Source: Pedococcus sp031456495
GTDB lineage: Bacteria > Actinomycetota > Actinomycetes > Actinomycetales > Dermatophilaceae
NCBI RefSeq assembly: GCF_031456495.1
Contig: NZ_JAVDUW010000001.1
Span: forward strand, 1,550,001-1,614,000
DNA: 64,000 nt
Reading direction: 5' to 3'
Part shown: in pieces, positions 17,582-25,628 of the stretch
Layout: every line of letters starts with the position of its first letter
Position numbering within the stretch: position 1 is the stretch's first letter
Program-made: the position numbers and the translations under genes
The notes under the pieces: generated by a model
What the model was told of the DNA's origin: nothing
Databases searched by the model: none
Seen by the model: the letters and a program-made list of their open reading frames with translations, nothing else

Positions 17582-18859
17582 ATGACCTCCTCCCCCGCCG
17601 TCACCGCTGCCGGTCTCCCCGCCCCCCGTCGTGTCGCCGTCGTCGGCGCCGGCATGGTGGGCCTGTCCACCGCCTGGTTCCTCCAGGAGCAGGGTGTCGA
17701 GGTGGTCGTCCTCGACCGCGAGGGCGTGGCCGCCGGGTCGTCGTGGGGCAACGCCGGCTGGCTGACGCCGGGCATCGCGACGCCGCTGCCGGAGCCCGCC
17801 GTCCTCAAGTACGGCATCCGCGCCGTCCTGTCGCCCTCGTCGCCGGTCTACGTGCCGCCGAGCGCCAACCCGGACTTCCTGCGGTTCGTCACCGGCTTCA
17901 CCCGGCACTCGACGATGAAGGCCTGGAAGAAGGCCATGGGCTCGCTGGTGCCGGTCAACGACCTGTCGCTGGAGAGCTTCGACCTGCTCAAGGCCGGCGG
18001 CGTCCAGGCCGACACCATCGAGGCCAAGTCGTTCCTCGCGTCGTACCGCACAGAGGTCGAGCGCCGCACGCTGCTCGAGGAGATCGAGCACATCCACGCC
18101 GCGGGCCAGGCCATCGAGTTCGAGGCGCTCACCGGCGACCAGGCCCGGGCGATCGAGCCCAGCCTGTCCGACGAGATCGGCGCGGCGATCCTGCTCAAGG
18201 GCCAGCGGTTCATCAACCCCGGCGCCTTCGTCCACGCGCTCGCCGACTCGGTGCGCGCCCGCGGCGGCAAGATCGTCGACGGCGCCACCGTGTCCGACAT
18301 CCGCGACACCGGTCGTGGCGTCGCCGTCACCACCGCCGAGGGCTCGGTCGAGGAGTTCGACGCCGCCGTCCTCGCGACCGGCGCCTGGCTCGGGAAGCTG
18401 GCGAAGCAGTTCGGCGTCCGCAACGTCGTCCAGGCCGGCCGCGGCTACTCGTTCTCGGTCGCGATCGACCACGTCCCGAACGGCCCGGTCTACTTCCCCG
18501 CCCAGCGCGTCGCCTGCACGCCGATCGGTGACCGGCTGCGCGTCGCGGGCATGATGGAGTTCCGCAAGCCCGAGGCCGCGCTCGACCAGCGCCGCATCTC
18601 GGCGATCGCCGAGGCCGCCCGCCCGCTGCTGCGGGGCGCCGACCTCGACGCCCGCCAGGACGAGTGGGTCGGCTCGCGCCCCTGCACGGTCGACGGCCTC
18701 CCGCTCATCGGTGCCACGAAGTCCCCCCGCGTCTTCGCCGCCGGCGGCCACGGCATGTGGGGCATCACCCTCGGCCCGGTCACCGGCCGCCTGCTCGCGC
18801 AGACCATGGTCACCGGCAAGCAGGTCGAGCAGCTCAAGCCCTTCAACCCCCTGCGCTGA
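17582..18859 (+). CDS. FAD-dependent D-amino-acid dehydrogenase-like oxidoreductase
   Basis: A 425-residue DAO-family flavoprotein resembling DadA, which oxidises D-amino acids (or similar amines) and passes electrons to the respiratory chain. The FAD-binding motif is VAVVGAGMVGLSTAWFLQEQ (about residues 21-40), followed by SSWGNAGWLTPG. A C-terminal block carries GSRPCTVDGLPLIG and GGHGMWGITLGP, typical of DadA. It is divergent from the PucR regulator, its probable controller. The substrate could be an amino acid, sarcosine-like compound or other amine. Confidence 0.87.
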   Translation: MTSSPAVTAAGLPAPRRVAVVGAGMVGLSTAWFLQEQGVEVVVLDREGVAAGSSWGNAGWLTPGIATPLPEPAVLKYGIRAVLSPSSPVYVPPSANPDFLRFVTGFTRHSTMKAWKKAMGSLVPVNDLSLESFDLLKAGGVQADTIEAKSFLASYRTEVERRTLLEEIEHIHAAGQAIEFEALTGDQARAIEPSLSDEIGAAILLKGQRFINPGAFVHALADSVRARGGKIVDGATVSDIRDTGRGVAVTTAEGSVEEFDAAVLATGAWLGKLAKQFGVRNVVQAGRGYSFSVAIDHVPNGPVYFPAQRVACTPIGDRLRVAGMMEFRKPEAALDQRRISAIAEAARPLLRGADLDARQDEWVGSRPCTVDGLPLIGATKSPRVFAAGGHGMWGITLGPVTGRLLAQTMVTGKQVEQLKPFNPLR

Positions 18860-18900
18860 CCTCCGCCCGGGCTCGGCGCCCGGCATACGCCACGCCCCCT

Positions 18901-18971
18901 GCAAAACGGCAGTTGCGGACGTGAAACGGCAGTCCTGAAGACCCGTTTCATGTCAGCAACTGCCGTTTTGC
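18901..18971. repeat. Nested inverted repeat, copy A of an intergenic element
   Basis: Outer arms 18901-18916 and 18956-18971 are perfect 16-base complements (GCAAAACGGCAGTTGC). Inside, GACGTGAAACGG pairs with CCGTTTCATGTC with one mismatch. The core AAACGGCAGT is also directly repeated. It sits between the DadA-like gene and csoR and probably terminates the former. The same sequence family recurs at 40324-40396. A GTATGCCG copy lies 13 bases before it. Confidence 0.85.
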
Positions 18972-18988
18972 TGTCTCCACCCTGCGTC

Positions 18989-19017
18989 TCGACGGAAATA
19001 CGGGCGGGGGGTATGCT
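18989..19017 (+). promoter_or_regulatory. csoR promoter with CsoR-box-like site, probably leaderless
   Basis: TCGACG (18989-18994) and TATGCT (19012-19017) are spaced by 17 bases. Transcription would start about at 19024, the A of the csoR ATG, giving a leaderless mRNA. Between and over the elements lies ATAC plus a G-rich core plus GTAT (18998-19014), similar to described CsoR operators, so copper-free CsoR would block its own operon. Confidence 0.55.
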
Positions 19018-19023
19018 GTTGGC

Positions 19024-19332
19024 ATGGCCATGAGCGAGACGGAACACCCGGTGCACGGCTACACCCCCATGAAGGACAGCCACCTCAAGCGGCTGCGTCG
19101 CATCGAGGGACAGGTGCGTGGACTGCAGCGGATGGTCGACGAGGACAAGTACTGCATCGACATCCTCACCCAGGTCGCCGCGGCCACCAAGGCGCTCCAG
19201 TCCTTCTCGCTCGAGCTGCTCGAGGAGCACCTCGAGCACTGCGTCGTCGACGCCGCCCGCAGCGGTGGTCCCGAGGCGCAGGAGAAGGTCCGCGAGGCCA
19301 GCGACGCCATCGCCCGGCTCGTCCGCTCCTGA
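19024..19332 (+). CDS. csoR: Copper-sensing repressor of the CsoR family
   Basis: A 102-residue all-helical DUF156 repressor. The three copper ligands are in register with the family: Cys44, His69 and Cys73 (Cys, 25 residues, His, 4, Cys), which marks the copper-sensing rather than the nickel or formaldehyde branch. The core HLKRLRRIEGQVRGLQRMV is typical. It is the first gene of csoR-copZ-copA; Cu(I) binding would release DNA and derepress export. ATG 19024 is chosen from the promoter; ATG 19030 is an alternative. Confidence 0.94.
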   Translation: MAMSETEHPVHGYTPMKDSHLKRLRRIEGQVRGLQRMVDEDKYCIDILTQVAAATKALQSFSLELLEEHLEHCVVDAARSGGPEAQEKVREASDAIARLVRS

Positions 19333-19356
19333 CCTCGGACCCCTGACCCCAGACCG

Positions 19357-19385
19357 ACTGACCACCGACCCACTGACCACCGACC
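19357..19385. repeat. Tandem 14-base direct repeat between csoR and copZ
   Basis: ACTGACCACCGACC occurs at 19357-19370 and again at 19372-19385 (period 15), with a degenerate earlier partner. It fills most of the csoR-copZ gap. No function is evident; it may be a recent slippage product. Confidence 0.8.
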
Positions 19386-19406
19386 GAACCCCTGAGGAGA
19401 ACCCCA

Positions 19407-19625
19407 ATGAGCACCCAGACCTTCGACGTCGTCGGCATGACCTGCGGCCACTGCGCGAGCGCCGTGACCGAGGAGCTCACCGCCCTCGACGGTGTCAGCG
19501 ACGTCCAGGTCGACCTCGTGGCCGGCGGCACGTCCGCCGTCACCGTGCAGGCCGACCGCGAGCTCACCCCGGCCGAGGTGTCCGCCGCGCTCGACGAGGC
19601 GGGCAACTACAGCCTGGCGCAGTGA
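19407..19625 (+). CDS. copZ: Copper chaperone, heavy-metal-associated domain
   Basis: A 72-residue single HMA domain with the metal motif GMTCGHC (Cys13 and Cys16) and the usual beta-alpha-beta-beta-alpha-beta length. It binds Cu(I) in the cytosol and delivers it to CopA and probably CsoR. A strong ribosome site (GAGGAGA) lies eight bases before the ATG. Its stop overlaps the GTG start of copA, coupling the two genes. Confidence 0.93.
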   Translation: MSTQTFDVVGMTCGHCASAVTEELTALDGVSDVQVDLVAGGTSAVTVQADRELTPAEVSAALDEAGNYSLAQ

Positions 19626-21904
19626 CCACGATGGGGCCTGCGGGCGCCACCGACACCCGGGACGTCGAGCTCGTCATCGGGGGCATGACCTGTGCGTCGT
19701 GTGCCGCCCGGATCGAGAAGAAGCTCAACAAGCTCGAGGGCGTCACGGCGTCGGTGAACTACGCGACCGAGAAGGCCCGGGTGACGTTCCCCGACACCCT
19801 CACCCCCGCCGACCTCGTGCAGACGGTCGAGCAGACCGGCTACACCGCGCAGGTGCCGGCACCCCGGGAGCCTGCGGCGACCGGCGCGACTCCCGGGTCC
19901 GCGGAGGACGAGGCCGACACCGCGCTGGCGGCCCTGCGCCACCGGTTCCTCGTCTCGGCCGCCCTCGCCGCCCCGGTCATCGTCCTGGCGATGGTGCCGG
20001 CGTGGCAGTTCCGCTACTGGCAGTGGGCCTCGCTCGTCCTCGCCGCGCCTGTCGTCGTGTGGGGCGGGTGGCAGTTCCACCGCGCCGCGTGGACCAACCT
20101 GCGGCACGGGCAGTCGACCATGGACACGCTCGTCTCGGTCGGCACGCTGGCCGCCCTCGGCTGGTCGCTGTACGCCCTGTTCCTCGGCACCGCCGGCGAG
20201 CCGGGCATGGTCCACCCGTTCCGCCTCACCCTCGAGCGCACGGACGGCGCGGGCAACATCTACCTCGAGGCGGCGGCGGGCGTGACCGCGTTCCTCCTCG
20301 CCGGCCGGTATGCCGAGGCGCGGGCCAAGCGCGCGTCCGGCGCCGCCCTGCGCGCGCTGCTGGAGATGGGCGCCAAGGAGGTCAGCGTCCTGCGGGGCGA
20401 GGGTGAGTCCGCCCGCGAGGAGCGCGTGCCGGTCTCCGAGCTGGTGGTCGGCACGCGGTTCGTGGTGCGGCCGGGCGAGAAGATCGCGACCGACGGCGAG
20501 GTCGAGCAGGGCACCAGCGCGGTCGACGCCTCGATGGTGACGGGCGAGTCCGTGCCGGTCGAGGTCGGCCCCGGTGACGCCGTCATCGGAGCGACCGTGA
20601 ACGCCGGCGGCCGCCTCGTCGTGCGCGCCACGCGGGTCGGTGCCGACACCCAGCTCGCGCAGATGGCGCAGCTCGTCGAGGACGCCCAGAACGGCAAGGC
20701 GCAGGTCCAGCGGCTGGCCGACCGCGTGTCCGCGGTGTTCGTGCCGGTCGTCATCGTGCTGGCCGTCGCGACCCTCGGCTTCTGGGTCGGCGCGGGTGCC
20801 GGGTGGACCGCCGCGTTCACCGCCTCGGTCGCCGTGCTCATCGTCGCCTGCCCGTGCGCCCTCGGCCTCGCGACACCGACCGCGCTGATGGTCGGGACGG
20901 GACGCGGCGCGCAGCTCGGCCTGATCATCCGCGGGCCCGAGGTCCTGGAGTCCACCCGGCGCGTCGACACCGTCGTGCTCGACAAGACCGGCACCGTGAC
21001 CACCGGCCGGATGACCGTGCAGGACGTCGTGGCTGCGCCGGGTGAGGACCCGGCCGAGGTGCTGCGGCTCGCGGGTGCGGTCGAGGCCGCCTCCGAGCAC
21101 CCGGTGGCCGCGGCCATCACCGCGCACGCCGCCGAGGCGCGCGACCTGCCTGCGGTGACGGACTTCGCCTCGACCGCCGGGCTCGGCGTCCATGGCGTGG
21201 TCGAGGGTCGTGCGCTCGTCGTCGGACGCCCCCGGCTGATGGCTGACTGGTCGGTGTCCGTGCCCGAGGAGCTCACGGCAGCGCTCGACACCGCGCGGGG
21301 GCGCGGCGCGACGGCCGTCGTCGTCGCGTGGGACGGCAGGGCCCGCGGCGTGGTCGCGGTCGCCGACACCGTCAAGGAGACCTCGGCCGAGGCGGTGCGC
21401 CGGCTGCGGGACCTCGGGCTGCGCCCGGTCCTGCTCACCGGCGACCACGAGGCCGCGGCACACGAGGTGGCCAGGGCGGTCGGCATCGACGAGGTCGTCG
21501 CCGACGTCCTGCCCCAGGACAAGGTGGACGTGGTGCGCCGCCTGCAGGACGAGGGCCGCGTGGTCGCGATGGTCGGCGACGGCGTCAACGACGCGGCCGC
21601 CCTGGCCCAGGCCGACCTCGGTCTCGCGATGGGTACCGGCAGCGACGTCGCGATCGAGGCCAGCGACCTGACGCTGGTCCGGGGTGACCTGCGTGCGGCT
21701 CCGGACGCGATCCGGCTGGCCCGGCGCACCCTCGGGACGATCCGCGGCAACCTGTTCTGGGCCTTCGCCTACAACGTGGCCGCGATCCCGCTGGCGGCGT
21801 CGGGGCTGCTCAGCCCGATGATCGCCGGTGGTGCGATGGCGCTGTCGTCCGTATTCGTCGTGACGAACAGCCTGCGGCTGCGCGGCTTCCAGCCGACCCG
21901 CTGA
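19622..21904 (+). CDS. copA: Cu(I)-exporting P1B-type ATPase
   Basis: A 760-residue membrane pump exporting copper with ATP. It has one N-terminal HMA domain (GGMTCASCAARIEKKLN, about residues 18-35), eight predicted spans, the transmembrane CPC metal site (residues 410-412), the phosphorylated DKTGT (Asp454), the SEHP nucleotide motif and GDGVNDAA near residue 653. The GTG at 19622 overlaps the copZ stop; ATG 19631 is an alternative. It is the effector gene of the copper operon, followed by a perfect 18-base hairpin. Confidence 0.95.
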   Translation: MTTMGPAGATDTRDVELVIGGMTCASCAARIEKKLNKLEGVTASVNYATEKARVTFPDTLTPADLVQTVEQTGYTAQVPAPREPAATGATPGSAEDEADTALAALRHRFLVSAALAAPVIVLAMVPAWQFRYWQWASLVLAAPVVVWGGWQFHRAAWTNLRHGQSTMDTLVSVGTLAALGWSLYALFLGTAGEPGMVHPFRLTLERTDGAGNIYLEAAAGVTAFLLAGRYAEARAKRASGAALRALLEMGAKEVSVLRGEGESAREERVPVSELVVGTRFVVRPGEKIATDGEVEQGTSAVDASMVTGESVPVEVGPGDAVIGATVNAGGRLVVRATRVGADTQLAQMAQLVEDAQNGKAQVQRLADRVSAVFVPVVIVLAVATLGFWVGAGAGWTAAFTASVAVLIVACPCALGLATPTALMVGTGRGAQLGLIIRGPEVLESTRRVDTVVLDKTGTVTTGRMTVQDVVAAPGEDPAEVLRLAGAVEAASEHPVAAAITAHAAEARDLPAVTDFASTAGLGVHGVVEGRALVVGRPRLMADWSVSVPEELTAALDTARGRGATAVVVAWDGRARGVVAVADTVKETSAEAVRRLRDLGLRPVLLTGDHEAAAHEVARAVGIDEVVADVLPQDKVDVVRRLQDEGRVVAMVGDGVNDAAALAQADLGLAMGTGSDVAIEASDLTLVRGDLRAAPDAIRLARRTLGTIRGNLFWAFAYNVAAIPLAASGLLSPMIAGGAMALSSVFVVTNSLRLRGFQPTR

Positions 21905-21928
21905 CGGCCGCGCTCCTCGGTCCCGGGT

Positions 21929-21974
21929 TTTGGGGGTGCAGAGGTGGCGTATCCGTCACCTCTGCACCCCCAAA
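21929..21974. terminator. Perfect 18-base hairpin after copA
   Basis: Arms 21929-21946 and 21957-21974 are exact complements around a 10-base loop; TTTGGGGG at one end and CCCCCAAA at the other give short T and A ends on both strands. It lies between copA and the convergent DksA-type gene, so it can stop transcription from both sides. Confidence 0.8.
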
Positions 21975-22011
21975 GCCGGGTGAGGGCGGGCAGGCCCGCG
22001 GGCGACGGCCG

Positions 22012-22404
22012 TCAGCCGGCGCAGGCGACGTGGGTCGTCGCCGTCGGCCGGGCCTCGAGCCGTTCCTGTGGGATGGGCCGTCCGCACACCGTGCAGGTGC
22101 CGTAGCTCCTGTCCTCGACCCGGCGCAGCGCCGCCGCGACCTCCTCGAGGTGGGCCAGCGCGTGCCGGGCGAGGGCGTCGACCTGGGCGCGCTCGAAGGC
22201 GATCGTGGCGCCCTCGGGGTCGTGCTCGTCGTCGGCGTTCGACCCCTCGGACGCCGCGACGATGGCGGCCACGTCGGCCTCGCGGTCCCGCAGCGCAGCG
22301 AGCGTCTGTTCCCGCTCCTGCTCGAGCCGGGTCCGCGCCCACGCGAGCAGGTCGGCGCGAGACCCCTCCGGGGTGTCGTCCTGCGGTGTCGGGTCGGGCG
22401 TCAC
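22012..22404 (-). CDS. DksA/TraR-family zinc-finger protein
   Basis: A 130-residue protein with a long charged helical region (about residues 15-95) and a C-terminal TraR/DksA-type finger beginning YGTCTVCGRPIP. The first Cys pair is standard, but the second half reads His-Val-Ala-Cys in place of the usual Cys-x-x-Cys, so one zinc ligand appears to be His. Members bind in the secondary channel of RNA polymerase and modulate initiation. It is convergent with copA and followed at nine bases by the UPF0104 gene start of reading (stop 22414). Confidence 0.83.
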   Translation of the reverse strand: MTPDPTPQDDTPEGSRADLLAWARTRLEQEREQTLAALRDREADVAAIVAASEGSNADDEHDPEGATIAFERAQVDALARHALAHLEEVAAALRRVEDRSYGTCTVCGRPIPQERLEARPTATTHVACAG

Positions 22405-22413
22405 CCGACGAGC

Positions 22414-23517
22414 CTAGGCAGGCAGCGGCCGGCGGCGCAGCGACCACGCGAGCATCGACAGCCCGCCCACCGGGATCTCCGCACCGAAGATGAAGCCCCG
22501 GTACAGCAGCACCCCGGCCGCGGCGAGCGCCGGCTCGACCCCGAACGCGACGAGCACCCCCACCATCCCCAGCTCCACGATCCCCGAGGCCCCGGGCGTG
22601 ATCGCGGCCATCGTGAGGATCCGTTCCACCGCGAACGCCGCGGCCACGACCGCCGGGTGCACGTCGGCGCCGATCATCCGCAGACCGGCCCAGAGGAGCA
22701 GCGCCTGCAGCGCGGCATACGCGAGCTTGGCACCGACCATCCGGCCCCAGCCGGCGGCGACGAGGCCGGCGCTCTCACGGCGGAACGACGCCGCGCGCTC
22801 GGCATACCCCTCCTCGGCGCGCGGCAGGAACCGCACCCGGGCCACCACGCGGTCGGCGCACCGGCCGAGCCAGCGGACCGCGCGGTCGTCGCGGGCGACG
22901 AGCCACACCACGAGGACGCTGGCGGTGAGCAGCCCGAGCCCGACGTATGCCGCGGTGCTGACGCTGCTCGACACCTCCACCCGCGCGACGCCCAGCCAGA
23001 CGAGCGCCAGGCCGGGCAGGACGAACTTGAGCAGGGTGTCGACGAGGTTGGTGATCACGGCCCAGCGGCCGAACGCGGCCGTGGTGAACCCCCAGGACCG
23101 GGCCATCCGCCAGTTGGCGACGGTGCCGGCCGCGCCACCGAGCGGCAGGAGGTTCGAGACGAACGAGCCGGTGAGGTTGAGCAGCAGCGCCCGGCGGTGC
23201 GACAGGCCAGGCATGGCTGCCGTGAGAGCGGGCGTCTGCGCCCACAGGCCCGCGAGCCAGACGGCGGTCAGCACGGCGACCTGGAGCAGGCTGAGCCCGC
23301 CGAGGACGGCCGCGATCTGCGACCAGCCGGCGCCGGCCACCTTCGGCAGCGCGATGGCGAGGATGCCGACCGCCAGGCCGCCGGACAGCAGGAGCTTGGC
23401 GGCCCTCCCCCCGCCGCGACCCCCCGGTGCGCGGCGGGCGAGCCGGTCCCGCGCGGTCGGACGACGCAGGTCTGCGGTCGTCGCCGTCGACGGGTGCGGC
23501 TCGGTGTGGAGGGCCAT
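22414..23517 (-). CDS. UPF0104 / lysylphosphatidylglycerol synthetase-like flippase-domain protein
   Basis: A 367-residue integral membrane protein with about eight spans. It carries features of the UPF0104 family (N-terminal membrane domain of MprF and AglD-like proteins): NLTGSFVSNLLPLGGAAGTVANW and ITPGASGIVELGMVGVLVAFG. No soluble synthetase domain is attached. The ATG at 23517 is chosen because the longer upstream reading lacks membrane character and is low-complexity. A role in lipid or polyprenyl-lipid translocation is inferred from the family. Confidence 0.85.
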   Translation of the reverse strand: MALHTEPHPSTATTADLRRPTARDRLARRAPGGRGGGRAAKLLLSGGLAVGILAIALPKVAGAGWSQIAAVLGGLSLLQVAVLTAVWLAGLWAQTPALTAAMPGLSHRRALLLNLTGSFVSNLLPLGGAAGTVANWRMARSWGFTTAAFGRWAVITNLVDTLLKFVLPGLALVWLGVARVEVSSSVSTAAYVGLGLLTASVLVVWLVARDDRAVRWLGRCADRVVARVRFLPRAEEGYAERAASFRRESAGLVAAGWGRMVGAKLAYAALQALLLWAGLRMIGADVHPAVVAAAFAVERILTMAAITPGASGIVELGMVGVLVAFGVEPALAAAGVLLYRGFIFGAEIPVGGLSMLAWSLRRRPLPA

Positions 23518-23701
23518 GGCCCCACGGTGACGCCCGTGCGGGTGCGGGCACATCCGGCTTTCTACCCATCTCGACCCCCACCACGGACTAGTCACCTCAG
23601 GGTCGACCCTGAGCCGTGGGGACGTCCGGCGGCCGGCGGCGCGGCGAGTCGGCCGCCGGTGGCGCGTCGAGACCGGCGCCCCGGGTCGTCCCCAGGACGG
23701 G

Positions 23702-24067
23702 CTAGTGCAGGTGGTCGCGCCAGTCGGCCGGCACGGCGCCGGCGGGACCCGGGACGGGCTGGTCCGCCGGGTGGCTCTGGGGGTCCGCGAGCCGCGGGCC
23801 GAGGAAGCCCTCCCCGCTCGGGAAGTCCCAGAACCAGTCCTCACCCGGCTCGAAGCTCGTGATGACCGGGTGCCCGGTCTGCCGGTGGTGGGCTGTCGCG
23901 TGCTGCGACGGCGAGGTGTCGCAGCACCCGATGTGGCCGCACTGCGCGCACCGGCGCAGGTGCACCCACCACCCGCCGGCCTCGAGGCACTCGACGCACC
24001 CGGTGCCGCTCGGGGGGACGTCCGGGTCGATCCCCTCCCGGGGCGGGTCGGCCTGCTGCTCGGTCAT
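23702..24067 (-). CDS. UBP-type zinc-finger domain protein
   Basis: A 121-residue protein consisting mostly of a ZnF-UBP domain: Cys-x-x-Cys (GCVECLEAG), then CAQCGHIGCCDTS, then HATAHHRQTGHPV, holding the Cys/His zinc ligands. Eukaryotic versions bind the ubiquitin C-terminus; the bacterial role is unknown. The C-terminal 40 residues are Pro-rich. It is divergent from the DUF427 gene, with 69 bases between the starts. Confidence 0.87.
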   Translation of the reverse strand: MTEQQADPPREGIDPDVPPSGTGCVECLEAGGWWVHLRRCAQCGHIGCCDTSPSQHATAHHRQTGHPVITSFEPGEDWFWDFPSGEGFLGPRLADPQSHPADQPVPGPAGAVPADWRDHLH

Positions 24068-24136
24068 CGGACCACCTCCGGCCCCCACCGTAGGACGCAA
24101 CCGGCGGGATCGCCCGCGGCGACCTACCGTGGCGCC

Positions 24137-24634
24137 ATGCGCCGCCCCACGCCGCTGCCCCCGGGTCCCGGACAGGAGTCCGTCTGGGACTACCCCCGCC
24201 CGCCGCGCGTCGAGACCAGCAGCCAGCACGTCGAGGTGTGGCTGGGAGGTGTGCGCGTGGCGGACACGACCCGCTCCTGGCGGGTCCTGGAGACCAGCCA
24301 CCCGCCGACGTACTACCTGCCGGCCGACGCGTTCGTCCCCGGCGCGCTGCGGCCGGCCGAGGGCTCGTCGTGGTGCGAGTGGAAGGGCCGCGCCGCCTAC
24401 CTCGACCTCGTCGCGGGCGACGTCGTCGCGCCGCGTGCCGTGTGGACGTACCCCGAGCCGACGCGCGGGTTCGAGGTCCTGGCCGGTGCGTATGCCGTGA
24501 TGCCGGGCTCGGTCGACCGGTGCGTCGTCGACGGCGAGACGGTCCGCCCGCAGGAGGGCGGCTTCTACGGCGGCTGGGTCACCGACGCGGTGGTCGGCCC
24601 CTTCAAGGGCGGTCCGGGCACGCACGGCTGGTGA
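24137..24634 (+). CDS. DUF427 domain protein
   Basis: A 165-residue protein of the DUF427 family. It shows the conserved order VWLGGVRVADT, ETSHPPTYYLPADAF, CEWKGRAAYLDLV and a final GGFYGGWVTDAVVGPFKG. The family fold is a compact beta structure of unknown activity, common in actinobacteria. The ATG at 24137 is preceded by only weak ribosome-site sequence. It converges on the 24690 gene with a 55-base gap that holds no strong hairpin. Confidence 0.87.
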   Translation: MRRPTPLPPGPGQESVWDYPRPPRVETSSQHVEVWLGGVRVADTTRSWRVLETSHPPTYYLPADAFVPGALRPAEGSSWCEWKGRAAYLDLVAGDVVAPRAVWTYPEPTRGFEVLAGAYAVMPGSVDRCVVDGETVRPQEGGFYGGWVTDAVVGPFKGGPGTHGW

Positions 24635-24689
24635 CCCGCACGGATCGACGGACCCGGCCGGTCAGGACGCGGGTCCGGCACGCCGCGTA

Positions 24690-25628
24690 CTAGTCGGCGA
24701 GCGCCTGCCGGGCGTCGTCCCGGGCGGCCTGGGCCTGCTTGCGCTCGCGGACGGCGTCGGTGACCGCCTCGAGCGCGCGCTCGTCCGCCTCCCGCGCCTT
24801 GGCCAGCTGCCGCTCGACCACGGCCAGCCGCTCACGGGTCTCCTCGGCGCGCTCCCTCGCGGCGGCGACTGCGCGCTCGGCGTCGGACAGCCGACGCTCC
24901 GCCTCCTCCAGCTCGGCCTCGCGCTCGGCCCGGAGCTCGGCCGCCGCGTCGCCGGTCGCGCCGTCACCGGCCGCCTCGTCCGCCCCCTCGTCGCCGGCAC
25001 GCTCGACCCCGGCCGTCGCGTCGTCGACCTGCTGGTCGCGGGGCTTGCGGCCACCACCTGGGCGGCCGGCGGGCCGGGAGCCGCGGCCGCCCGGCACCAC
25101 CGTGAGGATCGCGCCACCGGTGGTCCGCGCCAGGGCTTCGGCCAGGTCGACCTCACCGAACCCGCTGTAGGACAGCGAGCGCGTGAGCTGCCCCGACGTG
25201 ACCGCAGCGGACGCCCGCTCGTCGGCGAGCGCCGCGATCGCCGTGGCCCGAACCTCCTGCTGCGCGGCCGGGCTCAGCGACCGGCCCGCGTCGGAGACCG
25301 CCCGCGTCGCAGCCCGCACGTACACCTCGACGGTGGCGTCCCGCTCCTTGCGCATGCCGGTCAGGGCCGCCGCGTCGAGCCGCGACTGGGCCGACCGCAT
25401 CCGCTCCCCCAGGTCGACGAGGTCGGCCACGACGTCCTCGGCCTCGCGGGCCGTGAGGTTCACGGCCCACGCAGCGAGGCTCGGCTTGCGCAGCCTGCCG
25501 ATCTCGGTCGCCGCCGCCTTGTCCGAGGCCGCCTTCGCGTCGGCGACCAGGCGCGACCGGGTCGCCATGAACTCGTCCGGGCCCACGGCATACAGGTCCT
25601 GCATGGCCTCGGCGACGCGGTCAGCCAC
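24690..25628 (-). CDS. Hypothetical coiled-coil protein
   Basis: A 312-residue protein with no recognised enzyme motif. The N-terminal half (DEFMATRSRLVADAKAASDKAAATEIGRLRKP, then LAAWAVNLTAREAEDVV) is a conserved actinobacterial hypothetical. The C-terminal about 90 residues form a Glu/Ala/Arg heptad-rich coiled coil, separated by a Gly/Pro/Arg linker. The GTG at 25628 overlaps the stop of the upstream amidohydrolase by eight bases, indicating coupled translation. Confidence 0.8.
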   Translation of the reverse strand: MADRVAEAMQDLYAVGPDEFMATRSRLVADAKAASDKAAATEIGRLRKPSLAAWAVNLTAREAEDVVADLVDLGERMRSAQSRLDAAALTGMRKERDATVEVYVRAATRAVSDAGRSLSPAAQQEVRATAIAALADERASAAVTSGQLTRSLSYSGFGEVDLAEALARTTGGAILTVVPGGRGSRPAGRPGGGRKPRDQQVDDATAGVERAGDEGADEAAGDGATGDAAAELRAEREAELEEAERRLSDAERAVAAARERAEETRERLAVVERQLAKAREADERALEAVTDAVRERKQAQAARDDARQALAD

